18,620 nt of DNA from Halobacteriales archaeon QH_8_67_36. GTDB taxonomy: Archaea > Halobacteriota > Halobacteria > Halobacteriales > Haloarculaceae. Position numbers and translations under genes: made by a program. This document shows positions 1 through 6,832 of the stretch, piece after piece. The notes under the pieces were generated by a model, which was not told where the DNA came from, searched no databases, and was given only the letters and a program-made list of their open reading frames with translations. The DNA lies in contig PXQZ01000093.1 in the NCBI GenBank assembly GCA_003021755.1, forward strand, positions 1 to 18,620. The letters are read 5' to 3'. Every line of letters begins with the position of its first letter. The stretch's first letter is position 1.

Positions 1-1188
1 GTGCAACTGACCCACCGGAACTTCCGGGCGAACGTCAACCAGACCAGACGGCGACTCGCTCCCCGGCCGGACGCGGCCCCCGACCGCCCGGCGGTGGCGG
101 CGGGGAAGCGTTCCATCGCCTTCCTCCCGCTGGCCCACGTCTTCGAGCGGCTAGCCGGCCACTTCTTCATGTATGCCTCCGGCGCCACCGTCTGCTACGC
201 CGAGAGCCCGGACACGCTGGCCGACGACCTGAAGCAGGTTCGCCCGCACACGGGCGCCAGCGTCCCCCGCGTCTACGAGCGCATCTTCCGACGGATGTGC
301 GAGCAGGCTAGCGGTTCGCCCATCCAAGAGCGCATCTTCGAGTGGGCACTCGGGGTGGCTCGACAGTACGCCCGCACCGACAGTCCGGGGGCGCGGCTAT
401 CACTCCAGCACCGACTCGCCGACCGCCTCGTCTACAGTACGGTCCGCGAGGGGCTGGGCGGCGAGATGGAGTTCATGGTCAGCGGCGGCGGGAGCCTCTC
501 GAAAGAGCTGTGCGAGACGTTCATCGGGATGGGGGTTGATATCGTGGAGGGGTATGGGCTCACCGAGACGGCGCCGGTCGTCAGCATCAACCCCCCGGCT
601 CGGCTCGGCGAACTGCTCGTCGCCGGCCCTAACGTTACCGAGGGGTACTGGAACGACCCGGGCGAGACGACCCGCGCGTTCGCCGAACCGGACGGGCAGC
701 GGTGGTTCCGGACCGGGGACATCGTGGAACAGACCGACGACGGCTTTCTGGTCTATCACGACCGCCTCAAACAGCTCCTGGTCCTCTCGACGGGGAAGAA
801 CGTCGCGCCCCGGCCAATCGAGGACCTGTTCGCGACGGTCGACCGGGTGGACCAGATACTGGTCGTCGGCGACGGCCGGAAGTTCGTCGGCGCGCTCATC
901 GTCCCCGACTTCGAGGAGCTAGCCCGCCTCGCGGCCCGAGAGGGCGTCGACTTGCCCGACGACCCGTCGGCACAGTGTGACCACGAGGCGGTTCGCGGGT
1001 GGGTACAGGCGGCCGTCGACGAGGCCAACGCCGACCTGGAGCGCGTCGAGCGCATCAAGGACTTCGAACTGGTCCCCAAGTCGTGGTCCACCCGGAACGA
1101 CCTCTTGACTCCCTCGATGAAGAAGAAGCGCCACAACATCCGCCGGGAGTTCGAGGACGCGGTCGACGCCATCTACACCGAAGCGTAG
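1..1188 (+). CDS. Long-chain fatty-acid--CoA ligase (AMP-forming), 5'-truncated by the window, with an apparent internal deletion
   Basis: An ANL-superfamily enzyme that activates a fatty acid with ATP and CoA. The reading frame is open from base 1; the first GTG is most likely an internal valine, because LTHRNF normally follows the AMP-binding P-loop, so the true start lies outside the window. Visible landmarks (window residues) are FLPLAHVFERL about 41-51, SVPRVYERIF about 87-96, SGGGSLS 161-167, GYGLTETAP 184-192, the TGD motif 238-240, STGKNVAP 263-270, and a C-terminal TPSMKKKR tail typical of the family. Between SINPP (195-199) and GELLVAGPNVTEGYW, homologues carry roughly 40 more residues (the G-T-x-G-x-P strand region) that are absent here; the frame is kept. 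Whether the shortened enzyme is active is unclear. The stop at 1186-1188 lies 59 bp before the next gene. Confidence 0.88.
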   Translation: MQLTHRNFRANVNQTRRRLAPRPDAAPDRPAVAAGKRSIAFLPLAHVFERLAGHFFMYASGATVCYAESPDTLADDLKQVRPHTGASVPRVYERIFRRMCEQASGSPIQERIFEWALGVARQYARTDSPGARLSLQHRLADRLVYSTVREGLGGEMEFMVSGGGSLSKELCETFIGMGVDIVEGYGLTETAPVVSINPPARLGELLVAGPNVTEGYWNDPGETTRAFAEPDGQRWFRTGDIVEQTDDGFLVYHDRLKQLLVLSTGKNVAPRPIEDLFATVDRVDQILVVGDGRKFVGALIVPDFEELARLAAREGVDLPDDPSAQCDHEAVRGWVQAAVDEANADLERVERIKDFELVPKSWSTRNDLLTPSMKKKRHNIRREFEDAVDAIYTEA

Positions 1189-1202
1189 CTACGAACGCTG
1201 AT

Positions 1203-1228
1203 AACTGGTCCGGACAGTTGAAGTAGCT
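1203..1228 (+). promoter_or_regulatory. Near-palindrome plus TATA-like box before the histidine kinase gene
   Basis: An imperfect palindrome at 1203-1219 (AACTG / GTCCGGAC / AGTT, one-base asymmetry) sits just upstream of an A/T-richer TTGAAGTAG stretch (1218-1226), which is about 25 bp before the ATG at 1248. The spacing fits a haloarchaeal TATA box for a leaderless mRNA; the palindrome could be an operator. This is inferred from spacing only. Confidence 0.35.
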
Positions 1229-1247
1229 CTGCGCCGTCCACTCGACA

Positions 1248-2759
1248 ATGCACGTCGGGAACAACGGCATCCGCCACGTCGGGGACCGCCCGGCACCTGC
1301 TCGAAGCGACGGCGAGTGTGGCGACGGGACGGACCGGCCCGATCCGCTGTTCGATGCGCTCCCGGAACCGGCGGTCCTGACCGAGCGGACCGACGCGGGC
1401 GAGCGCGTCCTACGCATCAACGGCGCGTTCGCGCGAACCTTCGACTGCGAGCGCGACGCCGTCGTCGGCGACTCGCTGGCCGATCTGTTCCAGCGGCCGG
1501 AACGGGACGGCGAGAGCGAGGTAGACGGCGACCGGGTGCGTGAGACGATAGACGGGACCGAACGGGAGTTTCGCGTCCGTCGAGTCCCGGCCGACGATCC
1601 GGAGGGACGCGTCCACAGCATCTACACGGACGTCACCGAACGGACCGCCGACGAGACGACGCTGACCGCGCTCCACGAGACTACACGCCGGCTGATGGCG
1701 GCCGAGTCGACCGAGGCGGTGTTGGACATCGGCGTCCACGCCGCCCGGGACATCCTCGGCTTCGATATAAACGCCATCTACCGGTACGACGACGAGACGG
1801 GCACGCTGGTCCCGGCCGTAACGACCGAACGCACCGAGGCGCTGCTCGGCGAGCTTCCGAGTTTCCCCGGCGGAACCAGTATCGCGTGGCGGGCCTTCGA
1901 GACCGGCCGTGCGGTCGTCCGCGACGACGTGCGAGAGGACCCGGACGTGTTCAACTCGGACACGCCGTTCCGCTCGGAACTGTTACTCCCGCTTGGCGAC
2001 CGGGGGGTGCTGCTGGCGGGGTCGACCGAACCGGCGGCGTTCCGGGAGCGCGATCGGGCGCTCGGACAGATGCTCGCCGCGAACGTGGAGTCCGCGCTGG
2101 AGCAGGTCGAGCGGGAGGAGACGCTCCGGGAGCGCGAGCGGGCACTCGCCCGTCGGAACGAGCGCTTGGAGGAGTTCGCGTCCATCGTCTCCCACGACCT
2201 GCGGACGCCGCTGGACCTCGCGGGCGCACACCTCGAATTGGCCGCTGAATCGGACGAGGCCGGGGCCCACCTCGACGACGTGGCGGCCGCCCACAGACGA
2301 ATGTCGGCCCTCATCGGGGACGTGCTCACGTGGGCCCGCGAGGGGGACCTCGTCGAATCGACGGAGTCGGTCGCGGTGGCCGCGCTGGTCTCGGAGTGCT
2401 GGGACGACCGCCAGCCCGAAGGGGCGACCCTCGAAATCGGGACCGACCGGACCGTCGCGGCCGACCGAAGCCGGCTCCGACAGCTGTTCGACAACCTGCT
2501 CGGTAACGCCGTCACCTACGCCGGCCCGGACGCGTCGATACGGGTCGGCGACTTCGAGGGCGGCGTCTACGTCGCCGACGACGGCCCCGGCGTCCCGCCC
2601 GAGGAGCGCGGCGCCGTCTTCGACTTCGGCCACACGCTGGCCGCCGAGGGCACGGGGTTCGGTCTCGCTATCGTCGGCGAAATCGTCGAGGCCCACGGCT
2701 GGTCGATACGCCTCACCGAGAGCGAGACGGGCGGCGCTCGCTTCGAGATACGGTTCTGA
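1248..2759 (+). CDS. Soluble PAS-GAF sensor histidine kinase
   Basis: A 503-residue two-component sensor kinase without an obvious membrane segment, so probably cytoplasmic. Order of parts: a PAS-like domain (about 32-130, ending in the usual YTDVTERT junction), a GAF domain (about 135-285), a short charged coiled-coil linker (285-310, rich in E and R), HisKA with the H-box SHDLRTPL (phosphoacceptor His316), and a HATPase domain with the N-box LFDNLLGNAV (413-422), G1 box DDGPGVP (444-450) and G2 box GTGFGL (468-473). All catalytic motifs are present, so it should autophosphorylate. The signal is unknown; PAS and GAF domains of this group often bind small molecules or redox cofactors. The start at 1248 suits a TATA-like box 25 bp upstream. 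No response regulator is adjacent; the nearest is the HalX regulator at 6090-6677. Confidence 0.92.
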   Translation: MHVGNNGIRHVGDRPAPARSDGECGDGTDRPDPLFDALPEPAVLTERTDAGERVLRINGAFARTFDCERDAVVGDSLADLFQRPERDGESEVDGDRVRETIDGTEREFRVRRVPADDPEGRVHSIYTDVTERTADETTLTALHETTRRLMAAESTEAVLDIGVHAARDILGFDINAIYRYDDETGTLVPAVTTERTEALLGELPSFPGGTSIAWRAFETGRAVVRDDVREDPDVFNSDTPFRSELLLPLGDRGVLLAGSTEPAAFRERDRALGQMLAANVESALEQVEREETLRERERALARRNERLEEFASIVSHDLRTPLDLAGAHLELAAESDEAGAHLDDVAAAHRRMSALIGDVLTWAREGDLVESTESVAVAALVSECWDDRQPEGATLEIGTDRTVAADRSRLRQLFDNLLGNAVTYAGPDASIRVGDFEGGVYVADDGPGVPPEERGAVFDFGHTLAAEGTGFGLAIVGEIVEAHGWSIRLTESETGGARFEIRF

Positions 2760-2810
2760 GTCCCGACCACGCGACCGTCGCACTGAACGGCTCGCGCGGG
2801 CAGAGCGCCT

Positions 2811-3021
2811 ACGACCGAGGACCGCGCCGACGAACTCCAGTGGAACCGCGTCGAGAAAGACGACTTCTTCGCCGACTACCCTCGTCGCCGATTCCGCCCG
2901 AGGAACGCGAGGCGTCGACGACCTCTCGTATTTCGACCCGGACCCGACCTACCGCGTCGAGGCGACGGTAACCCGCCACGACGACCCCGACACCGTCGAG
3001 GCCGGCGAGCGGGCGGACTGA
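2811..3021 (+). pseudogene. DUF1684 family protein, eroded N-terminal remnant
   Basis: Three consecutive frames together spell the N-terminal part of a haloarchaeal DUF1684 protein. Frame one runs from 2811 (TEDRADELQWNRVEKDDFF, to about 2882), frame two reads SPIPPEEREA (2885-2914), and frame three reads DDLSYFDPDPTYRVEATV and onward to a TGA at 3019-3021. The first shift is explained by one missing base in a CxG codon near 2883; the second by loss of one T at about 2914, where GAGGCG-TTC would restore EAFDDLSYF. The codon where ATG is expected is ACG (2811-2813), and no TATA-like sequence is seen about 26 bp upstream. The family continues about 100 residues further, but nothing recognisable follows. 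DUF1684 is assigned from remembered family sequence. Confidence 0.6.
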
Positions 3022-3120
3022 TACGGCCGGCTGTGACAGGCCGAACCGGTCGCCACCCCGGAACGGCGACTGCTCACATGAACAGACGACCGGCAGCAGG
3101 CGGCGGGCGGATGCAGGAAC

Positions 3121-3129
3121 TGTTTTGAG
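3121..3129 (+). promoter_or_regulatory. TATA-like box for the CPBP protease gene
   Basis: TGTTTTGAG is centred about 26 bp before the ATG at 3151, matching the spacing at other genes here. It favours 3151 over the in-frame ATG at 3142 as the leaderless start. Confidence 0.5.
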
Positions 3130-3150
3130 TGCGTCGCTGCTATGGCGGAT

Positions 3151-4002
3151 ATGTCGAACGTCTCAGGCGAGCGACCGCTCCTCCAGTCGGTCATCGCGCT
3201 CACCTCCGCGTCCGTCCTCGGCGCCGGCGGCCTGCTGCTCGGGTTCGCATTGCTCGTGGTGACCATCGCGGGTATCACGTTCGTCTCGGGGACGACGCCG
3301 TCGCAGTTCGCGTTCCTCGTGCTCAGTCTGGTGTTCGTCCAGGGCATCGGCTGTGCCGGCGTCGCCCTGAGCTACTACAAACTCAGACCGGCGCTCGCTC
3401 CGCGGGTCAGGTCACTGCTGGACCTCGCCGGCGACGGGGAGCAGTTTGGTCTCCCCGCCGCGGTGCCGAGCCTGCGCCAGGCCGCTGTCGTCCTCGGAGG
3501 TTACGCCGCGGCGATAGTGTGGGTCATGCTCAGCGGCGTGCTACTGACCGTCATCCAGAACCTCCGCGGCGAGCGGATACAGACGGGCAACAACGCCGCG
3601 GCCGAACTGGGCCAGTCGAACCCGGAGCTACTCCTGTTGCTGATTCCGGCCTCGGTTCTGCTCATCGGCCCGGGCGAGGAACTGCTCTTCCGCGGCGTGG
3701 TGCAGGGTCGCCTCCGCGAGCGGTTCAGCCCGGCCGTTGGCATCGCTATCGCCAGCGTCATCTTCGCGGGACTGCACATCTTCGCCCTCGTCGGCGGCTC
3801 GTGGGTGGGGAACCTCGTCGTGGTGAGCATCCTCTTTGGCACCTCGACGGTGTTCGGCATCGCCTACGAGTACGCGGAGAACGTCGTCGTCCCGTCGCTG
3901 ATACACGGGCTGTACAACGCGACGCTGTTTACCGTCCTCTATGTCAGCCTGGCCCTGGGCGACGAGCTCCAGCAGGGGGCGCTCATGGGGCTCGCGGGCT
4001 GA
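3151..4002 (+). CDS. CPBP-family intramembrane metalloprotease (CAAX protease / Abi type)
   Basis: A 283-residue polytopic membrane protein with about eight hydrophobic segments. The conserved CPBP core is in the C-terminal half: GEELLFRG (catalytic Glu176-Glu177 and Arg181), a His in FAGLHIFAL (His209), and the final HGLYNA motif (His252, Asn256). Members cleave substrates within the membrane, or in bacteria serve bacteriocin-immunity and prenyl-protein-processing roles; the archaeal substrates are unknown. The start at 3151 is chosen from the TATA spacing; an ATG at 3142 would add three residues. It stands alone, with an eroded gene upstream and a gene-poor stretch downstream. All motif residues are present, so it should be functional. 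Confidence 0.9.
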   Translation: MSNVSGERPLLQSVIALTSASVLGAGGLLLGFALLVVTIAGITFVSGTTPSQFAFLVLSLVFVQGIGCAGVALSYYKLRPALAPRVRSLLDLAGDGEQFGLPAAVPSLRQAAVVLGGYAAAIVWVMLSGVLLTVIQNLRGERIQTGNNAAAELGQSNPELLLLLIPASVLLIGPGEELLFRGVVQGRLRERFSPAVGIAIASVIFAGLHIFALVGGSWVGNLVVVSILFGTSTVFGIAYEYAENVVVPSLIHGLYNATLFTVLYVSLALGDELQQGALMGLAG

Positions 4003-4145
4003 AGCTGCCAGCTGCAACGAGCTGAGTCGGGTCGCCATCCCGGGTGATGGATTTCCGACAAACGGCCAGCCGGCGGCCCGTCGGGGCTGCTCGGGCTGGG
4101 TGACCGCGCGCTGTGGCTGGCGCCGTTCGCCCGACAGACGCGGCC

Positions 4146-4256
4146 TCACTCCACGTACCCCGCGCCCGTCGCCCGCAGAGACCCTTCCAGCAGCGTCGGA
4201 AAGCGGCTTTCCCGGACGTAGCGGAGCCCGAACTCGTCGGCCCGGAGACGCCATAC
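4146..4256 (-). pseudogene. Possible C-terminal remnant of an unidentified protein
   Basis: On the minus strand a frame with strong haloarchaeal codon bias encodes about 35 residues, including ADEFGLRYVRESRFP and TLLEGSLRATGAGYVE, and ends at a TGA (complement of 4146-4148). Upstream the frame turns into low-complexity G/V/A sequence and meets stops near 4375, with no plausible start. I do not recognise the family. It could be the tail of a gene whose front was lost, or a chance open stretch. Confidence 0.3.
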
Positions 4257-4350
4257 GCCACCCACGACTACGGCGGCACCGACCCCCACGCCGTCCCCGT
4301 GTTCAGCGTCCGCGATCGGGGCCGCTACCGGTCGACGAGTTCGCGAAGTC
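4227..4350 (+). other. Coding-like segment on the plus strand, no intact gene
   Basis: The plus frame giving PETPYATHDYGG and DPHAVPVFSVRDRG (about 4239-4325) has GC at nearly every third codon position, as real genes here do. A neighbouring frame (REVAESTTDRVDYYHP, about 4337-4390) continues in similar style, suggesting a frameshift. No start, no family recognised, and a stop soon follows. It overlaps the minus-strand scrap at 4146-4256, so at most one is genuine in the overlap. The rest of 4003-4449 shows nothing I can support. Confidence 0.22.
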
Positions 4351-4449
4351 GCCGAGTCGACGACCGACCGTGTCGACTACTACCATCCGGCGGTACGTAC
4401 GACGAGTAGCGGTCGCTCACGGTGATCGAATGTCGCCCGGAACACTAAC

Positions 4450-4711
4450 GTCCGGCATCATCCTCGGCGGTGTGCCACGTCAGCCGGCAAACCCTCGTGC
4501 CGGGCGAGCGACGACACAGTCGTCGCTAGCTGTCGAGCCGGCGTCGGCCGGCCCGAAAGTCGCTCAGTCGGGCGACGAGTGCCGAGTCGGCGGTGGCCGA
4601 CAAGGCGAGCGAGGCGCGACCGCCAGTCAGGTCACGCCTGCCGGTCGTGGTGGCGAAGCCACCGGATGTGCCGTGCCCGGGTTCTCCGGACTGTCATCGT
4701 CCCGTAGGACG
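4450..4711. other. Hairpin-dense non-coding segment (possible structured RNA or decayed repeat element)
   Basis: At least eight short inverted repeats follow one another: 4484-4489/4498-4503; 4507-4515/4519-4527 (nine perfect pairs round an ACA triloop); 4537-4542/4547-4552; 4559-4563/4572-4576; 4586-4591/4596-4601; 4617-4622/4642-4647 with an inner 4628-4631/4637-4640; 4649-4654/4658-4663 (GAA loop); and 4698-4702/4707-4711. An outer GTCCGG/CCGGAC pair (4450-4455/4686-4691) could close most of them. No frame looks coding. I looked for RNase P and SRP RNA consensus words and found none. It lies between the convergent genes ending at 4002 and 4793. The strand is undecided because hairpins read the same both ways. 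Confidence 0.35.
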
Positions 4712-4792
4712 GGCCTCGGCCGGGGATCAAAGGCACGCAACGGAGCTAAACGCCGAGCGTATCTAAGGCTGGTGTTCGATGGGTCGGACGAG

Positions 4793-6042
4793 TCAGATGG
4801 CGAAGTCGGCTTCGCGCAACTGGACGTAGCGCCCGCCGCGGTAACCGAACTTCCCGTACTTGTACCGGGCGACGAGTTGCAGGCCGTGGAGGCCGCCCCG
4901 GAGCGCCCGGTCGGCCTTGATGCCACGGGTATCCATCAGGTCGTTGGCGGTACCGAACGCGCGGTCCCAGTCGCGTGGGCCCCAGTCCCGGACGAGGTCG
5001 GCGAAGGTGACGTTCCGGAGGATTTCGTCGCCGATGGCGGCCTGCCACTCGCGGTTGTAGCGTTCCAGCGACTGCTGGGCGGCGAGTCGCCCGGCTATCT
5101 TCCCGGTGCGGACCGCGACGTGGTCGCCGCCCTCGTGGAAGGCGGAGGTGGCACCCATCGCGCCGCCGACGACGGCGATGCCGGCCTCGGCGGGCGACTC
5201 GATGGGCTGCGTCGAGGAGATGGGGTAGGTCTCGGTCCCCCGCGCTTTGCCGCGGTCCTCCACGATCGGGAAGTCCGCGAGGTCGTAGTCGGGGAACTGG
5301 CGTTCGAGCAGTCGCTCGACGTACTGGGTCCCGCGGGGGATGCCCTCGTCGTCCTCGCGTAGCAGCGCCCACTCGCCTTTCTCGTAGTCGTCGATGTCCA
5401 GCCCGATGGGCATCGTCAGGCCAATGCGGGCCACGTGGTCGTCGTTCGGGAATATCCACGGGTAGGCGGTGTGGCCGGGCATCATCCCCCACCAGAACTC
5501 CATGAAGTCGGGGTCGAACAACTCCTCGGGCATCCGGCGGTGTTCCTGGTAGGCGATGTGGTTGGCCTCGTTCGAGGGCACGATCTCGCCCATCGTCCGG
5601 TCCGGCAGGAACTGGTCCAGCGCGGGGCCGGTTATGGTCCGCTGTGGCCCGTCGGCGAGCACGACGTGGTCGGTCCGGATGTCCTCGCCGTCGGCGAGGT
5701 GGACGGTATGACGAGGCGAGGCGGCGCGTTCGGTGTCGACGTCCGTGACCGAGACGCCAACGCGGTAGTCGGCACCGGCTTCCTCGGCCCGTCCGCGGAG
5801 CCAGTCGTCGAACCTCGCGCGGTGGAAGGTGAACCCGAAGCCGTCGTAGCTGGCGCCGATGCCGGTCTCGGTCAGCGCCAGTTCGGAGCCGCGTCCGTCG
5901 AGTCCGGGCCCGGGCCAGCACGGTCGGCTCGGGGGACCCCCTTCTCCAGCACGACCGTGTCAGCGCCGTGGGCGGCGGCCGCCTCGGCGGCCGACGACCC
6001 CGCCGGCCCGCCGCCGACGACGGCCACGTCTACGTCTTCCAT
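4793..6042 (-). pseudogene. Geranylgeranyl reductase-family FAD-dependent oxidoreductase, broken by an internal frameshifting deletion
   Basis: Members reduce isoprenoid double bonds, for example in archaeal lipid side chains or menaquinone tails, using FAD. From the ATG at 6042 the frame gives a Rossmann FAD motif (AVVGGGPAGSSAAE, residues 7-20) and VVLEKGVPRADR, then runs into a TGA at about 5873. From about 5886 another frame continues with ELALTETG, GFGFTFHRARFDDWLR, VVLADGPQRT, HIAYQEHRRMPEE, PWIFPNDDHVARIGLTMPIG, ETYPISST and AIVGGAMG-like GGAMGATSAFHEGGDHVAVRTG, ending at the TGA complement of 4793-4795. Homologues carry roughly 40 residues between DSTDAA and the LTLxETG segment; these are missing, and the loss is not a multiple of three (1250 bp in total). 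A TATA-like box (6065-6074) remains. Either a recent pseudogene or an assembly error. Confidence 0.75.
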
Positions 6043-6064
6043 ACGCGCTACGGTGTCCCCGGCG

Positions 6065-6074
6065 GCTAAAACCT
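6065..6074 (-). promoter_or_regulatory. TATA-like box for the geranylgeranyl reductase gene
   Basis: On the minus strand TAGGTTTTAG is centred about 27 bp before the ATG at 6042, in the 47 bp after the response regulator stop. The broken gene therefore still has a likely promoter. Confidence 0.45.
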
Positions 6075-6089
6075 ATTGTCTCGGTCCCG

Positions 6090-6677
6090 TTACGGGGACT
6101 CCGGCAGCGAGTGGTCGGGCGCCGTCCTGCGGGCGAATTCGTGTCGCTCGACGGCGACCGCATGTCGGGCCGACCGCACGGTGTCGGTGTGGCGGTCGAG
6201 GACGTCGACGACCCGCTGATACGTCGGGTCCGCCGTCAGGGCACGCCTCGACGTGGCCGCCTCGACGATGCGCCGACGCGAGTCGAGCGAGAGTAAGTGG
6301 CGCCGCGGTCTGGGCTGCTCGGCGACGGCCATGGCCCGGCGGACCCGCCCGCGGACCGTCTCCCCGGAGACGGGTTTCTGCAGGTAGTCGTCGACGGGGA
6401 TGTCGAGCAGGTCCACGTCCGGCCGGACGCCGCTTATCATCACGACCGTCGGGTCGAGGTCACACCGGTCCAGTTCGCGCGCGACGGCCACGCCGTCCGT
6501 CCTCGGCATCTCCCGGTCCAGCAGGACCACGTCGACGTCCTTGTCGAGTCGCCCGAGCGCGTCATCGCCGTCGGCCGCCGTCCGCACCTCGTCGAACGCC
6601 GCCAGCCAGCACTGGTACAGTGAGCGCATGTCGCCGTCGTCGTCGGCGACCAGCACCGTCCCGGCGGTCCGTGTCAT
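6090..6677 (-). CDS. HalX-type response regulator (receiver + HalX domain)
   Basis: A 195-residue cytoplasmic regulator. The receiver domain (about 6-118) has the acidic pair in VLVADDDGDM (Asp12-Asp13), phosphoacceptor Asp54 in VVLLDREMPRTDG, Ser82 in MISG and Lys101 in LQKPV, so the phosphorylation site is complete. The C-terminal part (about 128-182), rich in R and E, fits the HalX domain, a haloarchaeal output module of unknown mechanism with no evident DNA-binding fold. ATGs at 6686, 6704 and 6743 are also in frame, but a TATA box at 6700-6708 lies about 27 bp from the ATG at 6677, which supports that start as leaderless. Three ACCGTT copies lie further upstream. A possible partner is the kinase at 1248-2759; this is inference. 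Confidence 0.88.
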   Translation of the reverse strand: MTRTAGTVLVADDDGDMRSLYQCWLAAFDEVRTAADGDDALGRLDKDVDVVLLDREMPRTDGVAVARELDRCDLDPTVVMISGVRPDVDLLDIPVDDYLQKPVSGETVRGRVRRAMAVAEQPRPRRHLLSLDSRRRIVEAATSRRALTADPTYQRVVDVLDRHTDTVRSARHAVAVERHEFARRTAPDHSLPESP

Positions 6678-6699
6678 ACTACCCATGGGGAGCGTGTCG

Positions 6700-6708
6700 A
6701 ACATATAC
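6700..6708 (-). promoter_or_regulatory. TATA box of the HalX response regulator
   Basis: Minus-strand CGTATATGT is centred about 27 bp before the ATG at 6677. It is one of the best TATA matches in the window and decides the start. Confidence 0.55.
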
Positions 6709-6715
6709 GTGCCCC

Positions 6716-6740
6716 ACCGTTTGAACCGTTCAGGACCGTT
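6716..6740. promoter_or_regulatory. Three ACCGTT repeats (AACGGT on minus strand) in a divergent promoter region
   Basis: ACCGTT occurs at 6716-6721, 6725-6730 and 6735-6740, a 9-10 bp spacing that puts the copies on one face of the helix. The two right-hand copies sit in longer similar units (GAACCGTTCA / GGACCGTTCA). They lie immediately upstream of the TATA box of the response regulator gene and about 90 bp before the divergent dehydrogenase gene. This is the arrangement expected of operator half-sites or an extended upstream element. Confidence 0.4.
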
Positions 6741-6802
6741 CAAATAGCTGTTTTCGGCAGCTAAAGTGGTTCGTGATCGACGGCGACGCCGCGGTCGCCA
6801 CC

Positions 6803-6810
6803 GTTTTTGT
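6803..6810 (+). promoter_or_regulatory. TATA-like box of the 2-hydroxyacid dehydrogenase gene
   Basis: GTTTTTGT is centred about 26 bp before the ATG at 6833 and supports that start over the in-frame ATG at 6773, which would place the box inside the coding region. Confidence 0.5.
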
Positions 6811-6832
6811 GCCGCCGGGCGACGGCTCGCGT

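Noticed and set aside
1909..3021. Single 370-codon plus-strand open frame ending at 3021
   Set aside because: Its first part is a shadow of the histidine kinase. Only the last 35 or so codons carry the DUF1684 likeness, which is better explained as a pseudogene starting near 2811.
4450..4760. RNase P RNA or SRP RNA gene in the hairpin-rich gap
   Set aside because: I could not find the RNase P words (GAAAGTCC, GGGTGAAA, ACAGAA) or the SRP helix 8 pattern (AGG...GGAAG...GCAGC) on either strand.
3941..5362. Long plus-strand open frame of about 470 codons across the gene-poor gap
   Set aside because: It runs antisense to the geranylgeranyl reductase gene in its second half and has Arg/Pro/Gly-rich composition; no domain is recognisable. 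It is open only because GC-rich DNA has few stops.
4746..5921. Minus-strand open frame of about 390 codons overlapping the reductase
   Set aside because: Arg-rich shadow frame; the family motifs are all in the other minus frame.
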